Shown here: positions 56,701 to 64,000 of the stretch, piece after piece
Layout: every line of letters starts with the position of its first letter
How positions within the stretch are numbered: position 1 is the stretch's first letter
Source of the DNA: Nectonema munidae
Taxonomy: Eukaryota; Nematomorpha; Nectonematoida; Nectonematidae
Assembly (NCBI GenBank): GCA_030549495.1
Contig: JAUIRK010000734.1
Location: 124,001 to 188,000 of the forward strand
Direction of reading: 5' to 3'
Length of the DNA: 64,000 nucleotides
The notes under the pieces: model-generated
Seen by the model: only the letters and a program-made list of their open reading frames with translations
Told to the model about the DNA's origin: nothing
Databases searched by the model: none
Translations under genes and position numbers: made by a program

Positions 56701-59700
56701 CAAATAAATTTTCGACATCACAACCATTTCAACGACTAGAAATGAAATAAAGCTTTATGAGTACATTTTGAACACACGTTCACATTAAATTTCAAAGTTT
56801 CATATTAACATAAATCATATATTCAAAATTTTGTTAAAATGAGGCTAGAGCAGTGGTTGTCAGCCTGTCACTCATCGCCCCCAATGTTGCCACGACATAA
56901 ATCAGGAGGGAAGAATAGCCATCTTTTAAAAAGTTATGCAACATACTTTTGCATACTTTTGCATTCTTTTATTTTTACAAATCGCCAATAAATAAAACTT
57001 CTGAAACTTATTTTTTAAGTCAGGATAATATCATGTATATAAAAGAACTGTGAATAATACACTTTTAATGACAGTTAAGCTTTCATATGATTAGGATATG
57101 AAAAAGATGTGTTCTGATAAAAAACTTACTATTACCAAAAAATATAAGTTGGAAACCAGAGAATGTTGAAAGTTGATTATAGATGAAATGGACTGAAAAA
57201 TGGGTTATAAGTAACGGTCTAGAGTACTTATGCAAATTCGCATCTACAGATAGTATTCAAAAGTTAAACGAGAGGACTAAGCGTGTAAAAGATGTAGAAT
57301 AAGGGATAACAAAGAATTTATAGGAAAATGTAGTAACACATGGTGAAACCATAATATCTCCCCTAAAAATATCTAATCTACTCTGGAAGATATTTAGAAA
57401 TGAAGATTCAGCAAGAAAATGAGGCAATCACTCTATAATCATTTATCATCCGTTGAGAGAAAATGTTTTACACATAATATTTTTCATGTTAAGATTTTTG
57501 TATTTATGCAAACTAGTAAGATCCAAAAGATTCCTAGTAGGATGAATTTAACTTTATGTTCATGTTAACAACACTTGTGATCGCTTCTATTAAAAATAAC
57601 TAAATTATAGTTATCGTTACTTTTAACATAATACTGCCTTGTTTTCTTTGTCCTTAATTAGAACATTTTTGCTCATTTTTCGTTCTTTTTATCTTAATAA
57701 AAAGTATCGTTGTTTTTTTTTAGAAAAAAATGAGTAACTATTTTTAGAAAATAACAAAAAAAAATATTAAAATTCAAATACATAAAATTGATGAAAGTTT
57801 TGCTATTTTGAAATATCACTCATAATCTGCTGAAAGGGTTCTAATGAAAGATTAAAATAACAAAAAAAAACTCTAAAATATTTAATTTTATTATTATCAA
57901 AATTAAAAAAAAAATTTAACAGAATAAATAAACAGAAATTTGCCAAAATTTGAAATAAAGATGCTTTTTATATTAATTAGTTTTTAAAATAATTACTTGA
58001 CTTAGGTGTTGAAATTTGAGTTTTGAATTTAATTTAAGAATAGTAAGACTTTTGAAAATTTTGATATGCTAATATTTTTGAAAATTCAATTTTTTGGGAA
58101 AAAATTTTACCACAAAACATTTTTTTAAAACTACTCACTTATGGTAATTGATTTCAGATTTGCTTTCCAGGGTTTCTGCAGATGAAAATCTTATAAATTT
58201 TTGTTACGTTGACTTTGAAATAATGGATGCTTGGTTCGAATTGTATATAAAATTTGGAATTTAAAAACAAGAAAAAGTTGATAATTATTATTTACAGAAG
58301 TATAGAAGTCATGATTATAATTTATATGGCGCCTTGATTTTATACTCTTTTATTACACTGGATGTGAAAATAGATATAACGAAAAATTAACGAAATCCAC
58401 ACAATCGCTAACGTAAAAATGTATTGTCGTTATCTTTATCATTAATTTCAAGAAATTTAAGGAATTATTTTCCCAACTCTAATGTTAACTATTGTGTATA
58501 CTGAAATCTTATCCGTTCTTTAAATGTATATAAGAGAAGGTAAGTGTATTTTTCAATCTTTCTTTGTTGTTTGAATTTTCATTTATTTTGAGAGTTAACA
58601 TTTGAATTATGTGGTCCATTTGTTCATGAAAATAGTTCAATAGTTGAACTCTATTTTGTAAATAATATCTGGCAAAGATTGTTGTTGACCTTATTATAAA
58701 GAAAACTTTGAATTAATAATGTCTTATGATTTGTTATTGCCCAAGCTTAATTTAAGAATTTTTAGAAAAACTTTCTGAACAGTGAGGTATTTATAGACTC
58801 AACACACTTCCCCGATTAGACAATAAAGTCACATTGGTAGGAAAAATTGATAAAAAAATGAGAAAGTTTCTGACCTCAAAATTTTGCTTATGAAATAAAA
58901 TTGGTGTTAGTGCATATCGTGTTAGAGTGATAGAGATGTTTATATAGCATACCAGGATAAACTTAGTTAAGAGTTATATTATTATTATTAATAAGTTTTC
59001 AAGAAATATATGCATTTACCATATGTGCTAAAATGCAATTTATGTTCACTAATGAGAGGCCTAATTTTTAGTTAAGAGCTGGTGAATCAAAAACGTAGAC
59101 TCTTTTCATTTTATTATCTAATATTATTTCAAACTCGTTGCCTCTTAACTCAATAATATTCACTCAAACATATAACGAACAAAATGTACTGGTATTTAGA
59201 TTTGGCTAAATTTTATGTTTAAGTAATCTTCTCATGTGACCTGCAAAGTTAGGTCTTCTTGATCCTAGACTGAATGTTGAGTTCGAAATGTGCGTGAAAG
59301 TTTTCCGCCTATTTAAGACTTCCTGCTTAACACATTATAATGATTGTAATAAATAGTTACACTTAAAACAACATTTTTTATCCATAGAAGATAAGTATAC
59401 AACTAAAGCTGCTTCTAAAATGTAACTGAATCCTAAAATAGGCTTTTTTATTTTGCTTAGAAACGGACATGTAATATAGCTTTCTTCATATTAAAAAATG
59501 TTTTGAAACCTTTTCTCATCAATTAAAAACATTTTCTGATTTAAAATCTTTCTAGGCATTTAAATTTTCATATTAAATTCTCAATTAAAACTTGTTATAC
59601 TATGACAGAATTTATTTAGAAATAACTATGAAAAAAACACACTTTGAAAAATGTAAATAAATCATTAACTTTGACAAAAAGGAAGCACTTTTGTGAATAT

Positions 59701-59812
59701 TTTGAGAAAAAATAGGACTTAGGTGAAACTTTATGTATTTTATCGATGTAGTATTCTTTAATTTGTCTTTGCGAAGTATAGCAAGATCAATAGGGAGTAC
59801 TATAGAATAGAA
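53795..59812. other. 6-kb gene-free AT-rich stretch with isolated hAT-like ends
   Basis: No frame above about 60 codons shows a family. CAGGGGTGTCAAACTAATTT at 53,935 and CAGTGGTTGTCAGCC at 56,852 look like single hAT termini whose partners I could not place. This lies upstream of the first visible ZP exon, so it may contain the promoter and a short signal-peptide exon that cannot be recognised by eye. Confidence 0.5.
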
Positions 59813-60065
59813 CAGGGGTGCGAAACCTGTGGCCTTAAGCCCGCATGCGGCCTTCTGGGCCATCAAGTGCGGCCTTTGATATAAATTTTATTTTTTATAA
59901 AAACCTTGAATAGTTTTTAAGTTTGAAATCATTATACACCTGAAACTTATAATTACACCACACACATAGACAAAAGGAATATTAATCGTGTTCAGTGGTG
60001 TCACTACCAGAAATTGGAAGCATTTTTCTATGAAGCCAATGAATTTTAACTTAACCGGGTTTCTC

Positions 60066-60430
60066 CCAATGTCCTCATATGAGGGCACAAAATAGATTGT
60101 CTTTAATTTATGATAATTTTTTGTAAAAGTGACAATTGACTTCAAAAATTTTTTTATGAAATAAGGTACTAGTAAATTATGTTTACTAATTTGTTCATTT
60201 TTTATTTTCTAATAATTAAAGTTTTTAAAGAGTGAATTTTTTCCATTGAAATTTTCCAGACTTGTCAAAGTTTTTCTCAAAAATTACAAAAGTATGAATG
60301 CCTTTTTTAATTAAATTAATTACATATCAACCTAAACAAGTTAAATTAGTATAATCATAATTTATTTTGAAAAAAACCATATATAAGTTGAATAGCTTTC
60401 AATAGTACTGCCCTCATATGAGGACATTGG
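60066..60430. mobile_element. 365-bp MITE with 22-bp perfect TIRs
   Basis: CCAATGTCCTCATATGAGGG + CA (60,066-60,087) is repeated exactly inverted at 60,409-60,430. Each TIR contains the palindrome CCTCATATGAGG, so the transposase may see a symmetrical site at each end. No target duplication is obvious (TTTCTC before, TATCAT after). Non-coding interior. Nested in the GTF2IRD2-like hAT. Confidence 0.8.
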
Positions 60431-60696
60431 TATCATACACTAATTTTCTATTGAATCGATTTTTAAAGAAAACCTGGTAAATTTTATCATCAAATTTATT
60501 AATTTTTAAATGATTAATAAAATACAAATATAAAGTTTATTTATAAATATAAAATTCATTTATAAATATAAAACTCATTTATGAATATAACGTTTTTCAT
60601 ATGTATAAAATTATATTTTTTATAATAGAATGTATAATATTTTAATAAAGTTTTTTATTGAATATATAAATAAACTTTACACGTTTAGAATAAAAT

Positions 60697-61245
60697 ATGG
60701 ATGAAAGATTCTGTTTGATGCATTGGAAGAATAAATACACTTCTTTTTTTACCCCAGATTACAGAACTATGTCAAAAACATTGAAACGAACTTTGAAGGA
60801 AGAAAATAGGATCTTTAATGAAAAATGGGAACTGCAATATTATTTAGTGAATAGTGGCGGCAAAATGTCTTGCTTGCTCTGTGATACCACAGTTGTAACG
60901 GTTAAGAAATTCAATGCACAGCAACATTACGCTCTTCATAAAGACAATAAAGATGCCAAATTAGAGGGTGAGTCTCGAAAGCTAGCACTGCAGAAACTGA
61001 AAGATGGAAACCAAAAGCAAAGACAATTGTTCCATTCTGCGTTACATCAAGGGAATGCTGCGACAGAAGCCAGCTCTAAAGTTGCATATTTGCTTGGGAA
61101 AAAGGGTAAACCATTCACCGATGCAGAACTCGTGAAGGAATGTATTTTAGAAGCGGTAGGATGTGTAGATCCAGATAAAGTAGGCAAATATAAAGAGGTG
61201 CCTCTTAAAAGAAGGACTAATACAGATCATTGGCGTGTAATGTAA
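60697..61245 (+). pseudogene. GTF2IRD2-like hAT transposase, N-terminal part
   Basis: The frame starts at ATG 60,697; family similarity begins at the second ATG (MSKTLKRTLKEENRIFNEKW). A zinc-finger-like CLLCDT...H..LH sequence (60,874-60,940) follows. The SSKVAYLLGKKGKPFTDAEL and KECILEAVGC region and YKEVPLKRRTNTDHWRV match the order in GTF2IRD2/EPM2AIP1-type hAT proteins, where ...IPLS..T..RR is followed by DV..QL. The reading shifts near 61,245 and continues as TEQLKNVIQKDNAYYSVFV in another frame, then to IDIFINFKEQNHKVGLDITK, ending at the inner hAT's left flank. Not functional as it stands. Confidence 0.75.
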
Positions 61246-61431
61246 CAGAGCAACTCAAAAATGTAATCCAGAAAGATAATGCGTATTACTCGGTATTCGT
61301 GGTATTTCTGATAAATTTCAAATATTTGAAGAATTATTTGCTTTATGCACCCAGGACACGGGGGATAGATATTTTTATCAACTTCAAAGAGCAAAATCAT
61401 AAAGTAGGATTAGATATTACTAAGTTGATAA

Positions 61432-63128
61432 GTGTGCACTAGGGTGTCCACCCCGGGGATACTCATCGTCTATTCCCCTGGGAATTTCTGAAATTTTTAC
61501 TCCTCGTCCTCGAAATTCATTCCTCGACTCTCCGAGGGGTTTTCAGATTTTCGATTTACTTCTGTGCTGAACTGTTTGATGAAAATTTTTGACTTATTTT
61601 ATAGTTTTAAGTCAAATGAAATTTTTAAATCTACATTTTTTTGATGAAACAAAAAAGTTGTATTAAAAACCTTTAGTTCCTCTCCCTTTTTTCTCGTTAG
61701 AATAAAATAAAAATAATAATAAATTTTTTTATTACTCTTCTTTTTGCTCCAATAATATTTACCTCATAGCTTAAAGTTTTGAATCATCTTTAATGATTTT
61801 TATGTTTTCAGTATTTACGCTATTTTTAATATGAACAATTTGAGTTGTTTTTAATTTGGTTCTAGATTATTAATATATTATTCTTATATATTTTAAAATA
61901 TTATCTGCTTCTTTTTTAGATTTTAAAAAATTTTTTGATTTTTTTTCAAAACACTTAATTCTGTTTTGTTCCAAAAACGAATGTCAAATTCCACTGAAAA
62001 TAATTTCAAAGATGTGTCATTAACAAGAAAGTCTGAAGTATGACAGCATTTCCTCTTGCATTTTTCGGACAAAAATCAAGCAAAATGTCGTATTTGCAAA
62101 CAAATTTTAAAATCCAAAGGAGCAAATACAAAAGGGATGTTAGATCATCTTAAACTAAAACATAACATATCAATCAAGAAAGATGAAATTGAACCTCTTG
62201 CAAACATCTAAAAAATAGATTCATTCTGTAAAAGAACTGAGACAATAAGTTGTATGAGTTCAAAGCTCGTAGCTATTGATGCACTCAGTTTTAATCAAAT
62301 TTCTTCCAGTGATGTGTTGCATAAATTCTTCAAATACGGTAATCACATCCTGCCAACAAGTCGAACACAGTTTTCTGAAATTTTCATGCACTTTTATCGC
62401 GATATCAGAAACAATGAAGTTGCTAAATTTGAGAAGATCAAAAAGGAAGGCCATAGATTTTCAATTATTTTAGTTGAAGCAACATCAATAAAGAACAGAA
62501 GGTACTTGAATATAAATTTGCGTTACAGCGATGATAAAATGATTTGTCTTGGATTGATTCGATTGAAAGGAAGCGTGAAAGCGGAAAGTTTAGTTGAAAA
62601 GCAAAAAATCATTTGGCTGACTTTGGAATCGATTTTTAAAAGGATGGTGCTTCAATAATGAAAAAGTTCAGTTCAATTACAAATACTGAGCATATATTTT
62701 GTTTCTCACATGCTTTTCATTTGTCTGTATCAGAAATAAAATAATGAAAAAAACGTTTGACGTTTATTTGGAAACAAAAAGAAGGCCCGAAGTTTTGGAA
62801 AATTTGTTCAAGAATTTAAAAAGCATAAAACCAACATCTGTAGACTTCGAACGAGTGTTTTCATCAATCGGTTATTTTTCTACGAAAATAAGAAACTTAG
62901 ATATTTTTTCAAAACATGAATATTTTTTTACATTTTTTAAAAATAATTTTATTCAACTTTTGAACTAATAAAAATTTTCAGAATACTTTATATTTTTTTC
63001 ATTTTAGAAGAATTTTTTATTTTGAAAAAATCGCTTTTTCTTCCCCGGGGAAATATTTCAAAAATTACAAGGTCCTCGTTTCCCGGAGAATGAAAAAAAG
63101 ACCTTAAAGTGGACACACTAGTGTGTAC
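61432..63128 (+). mobile_element. Complete-ended BED-finger hAT nested in the outer hAT
   Basis: Body 61,440-63,120 (1,681 bp). Termini TAGGGTGTCCAC and, inverted, TAGTGTGTCCAC. Target duplications GTGTGCAC (61,432-61,439) and GTGTGTAC (63,121-63,128) differ at one base. TAG-type termini and an 8-bp duplication are hAT hallmarks. The target is the outer transposase gene, just before its second catalytic region. The interior holds a shortened transposase gene. The single mismatch in the target duplication suggests the insertion is not very recent. Confidence 0.85.
61981..62968 (+). pseudogene. BED-finger hAT transposase of the inner element, internally deleted
   Basis: The ATG at 61,981 opens a BED zinc finger: QHFLLHFSDKNQAKCRICKQ through GMLDHLKLKHNI (C-x2-C then H-x4-H). 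After a stop the frame at 62,254 carries ALSFNQISSSDVLHKFFKYG, then KKEGHRFSIILVEATSIKNR and RYLNINLRYSDDKMICLGLI, the first catalytic region of hAT transposases (the usual DE.TS is VEATS here, so the Asp is lost). A remnant MKKFSSITNTEHIFCFSHAF near 62.66-62.72 kb stands for GASVM...C..H. The dimerisation end KSIKPTSVDFERVFSSIGYF, then STKIRN, stops at 62,966-62,968. Much of the middle is deleted and stops interrupt it. Confidence 0.8.
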
Positions 63129-63909
63129 GGATTTCCCAGCTATGTATTTGGAGTATAAGTATAAGGAGTATTTGGAGCATTAGTGCTCCAGCTATGCTGG
63201 CTAAGAATGAAGGATTTATTGCACATCTTAAGAGAAACCAAAGAGCGAAATGAACTGATTTCTTTCATTGTAATTTACATCAACAAAATATCTGTGCCAA
63301 ATCTGTCATTTTAAACGATACTTTGCAAAAGGATATAAGTATCGTTAACTATATTCGAGCAAATACCACGAAGCCTCGTCAATTTCGAAACATGCTGATG
63401 ATGGATGACGAAGTGATTAATGTAGATTTGCCTTATCACTCAAAAGTACGCTGGTTGTCACAAGGGAAAGTATTGATCAAAATTTTGTCTTTTCGAAAGC
63501 AAATAATTGACTTTTTCAAAGAAAGTGACAAACATTGTGAATTATCATATCCAAATTTTTACAGAGATGTAGCTTTTTTATGTGATGTCAAAACAAAATG
63601 AGTTAAACATTTCGTTGCAAGGCAGAAATGAATCCATTTATAATATGTGGCCTAGAATTCTGACATTTAGGATGGAAAAAGGCGGTAGAATATCCTCGTC
63701 TTTGTGAACATGCACGCCGACTGATTTCCTGCTTTTCTACAACATACTGTTGTGAATCCACATTCTCGTATTTGACGCAAATAAAGAATTCGTTGAGAAC
63801 ACAGTTGACAGATGGGCATTTGGAGGACCAATTAAAACTAAGAACCACTATGTTGGAGCTTGATATCAAAATGCTTTCTCAAAAGAAGCAAACTCAAAGA
63901 AGTCATTAA
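63129..63909 (+). pseudogene. GTF2IRD2-like hAT transposase, C-terminal part
   Basis: Continues the outer gene after the nested hAT: AMLAKNEGFIAHLKRNQRA near 63.19-63.25 kb; IVNYIRANTTKPRQFRNMLM and VDLPYHSKVRWLSQGKVLIK, then ILSFRKQIIDFF at 63,341-63,525 (the H..VRWLS.G.VL.R motif is diagnostic); YRDVAFLCDVK to 63,598. In another frame, YPRLCEHARRLISCFSTTYC, then CESTFSYLTQIKNSLRTQLT and DGHLEDQLKLRTTMLELDIK, is the dimerisation domain, ending at the stop at 63,907-63,909. A roughly 50-bp local duplication (CCAGCTATG repeated) lies at 63,137-63,200. Frame changes and stops make it a pseudogene. Confidence 0.75.
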
Positions 63910-64000
63910 TTTATATAAAAAGGACTTACTTACCTAAATGAAATATTTGAAAACTTCATATTATCGATGTTTATACGCCTGCCTATTTTTTTATAAGAAT

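Larger units (their letters stand above)
59813..64000 (+). mobile_element. GTF2IRD2-like hAT transposon, right end outside the window
   Basis: The left terminus CAGGGGTGCGAAACCTGTGG followed by GGCC-rich subterminal DNA (59,813-59,880) is typical of the hAT group that gave rise to GTF2IRD2 and related ZBED genes. The transposase gene starts near 60,697 and its C-terminal dimerisation region ends at the stop at 63,907-63,909. A 365-bp MITE (60,066-60,430) lies in the 5' non-coding part and a 1,681-bp hAT (61,440-63,120) interrupts the gene. The right terminus is not reached before 64,000. Confidence 0.75.

Noticed and set aside
1-64000. CRISPR array, bacterial operon or LTR-type element
   Set aside because: No regularly spaced repeats, no prokaryotic gene organisation, and no long direct terminal repeats with retroviral-type domains were seen.

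Overview
This is an AT-rich, repeat-dense eukaryotic (animal) window. The best evidence is one host gene with spliced coding exons, embedded in decayed LINEs, hAT elements, MITEs and tRNA-like SINE copies. The ZP-domain gene architecture and the mix of Jockey/I-like, RTE-like and CR1-like LINEs with ZBED-, GTF2IRD2- and ZMYM1-like hATs suggest an arthropod. A crustacean such as a parasitic copepod would fit, but the species cannot be fixed from the sequence. There is no rRNA gene, no intact tRNA gene, no CRISPR array and no recognisable LTR element or Polinton.

Host gene. On the minus strand, eight coding exons between 53,327 and 24,257 form one ZP (zona pellucida) domain membrane protein. 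Every exon-exon junction is in matching phase and nearly every donor is GTAAGT or GTAAGA. The visible product is 742 residues: a Pro/His-rich and then acidic, disordered N-terminal part; a ZP-N half with four cysteines; a ZP-C half; an RKRR furin-type site; one transmembrane helix; and a cytoplasmic tail. A signal-peptide exon upstream of 53.3 kb is missing or unrecognised. A polyadenylation signal lies 67-72 bases past the stop.

Region by region. 1-24 kb (3' of the host gene): a fragment of an unclassified transposase-like family at the left edge; a SINE copy; a Jockey/I-like LINE tail split by a TTAA-flanked MITE; a weak hammerhead-like motif (8.3 kb); an 80-bp tandem duplication; a LINE RT fragment beside a ZMYM1/TTF-type hAT (11.3-14.4 kb); a suspicious homopolymer-rich block (15.0-15.4 kb); a larger copy of the unclassified transposase-like family (15.4-16.4 kb); and an RNase H-bearing LINE (17.1-21.0 kb) with an RTE-like LINE and a MITE inserted in it. 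24-53 kb (host gene): introns carry a CR1-like LINE interrupted by a hAT with an 8-bp target duplication, a second LINE interrupted by a ZBED5-like hAT, SINEs, MITEs, a possible MULE fragment and an RTE LINE with a (GAT)n tail. 53.6 kb: a 164-bp inverted repeat whose centre folds as a type I hammerhead ribozyme. 53.8-59.8 kb: essentially empty. 59.8-64 kb: a GTF2IRD2-like hAT, running off the window, with a complete 1,681-bp BED-finger hAT nested in its transposase gene.

The host gene is under coding constraint. All transposase and reverse transcriptase genes seen carry stops, frame changes or deletions and look dead. The most unusual items are the hammerhead ribozyme, the transposase-like family of unknown class, and the set of nested insertions whose target duplications allow relative dating.
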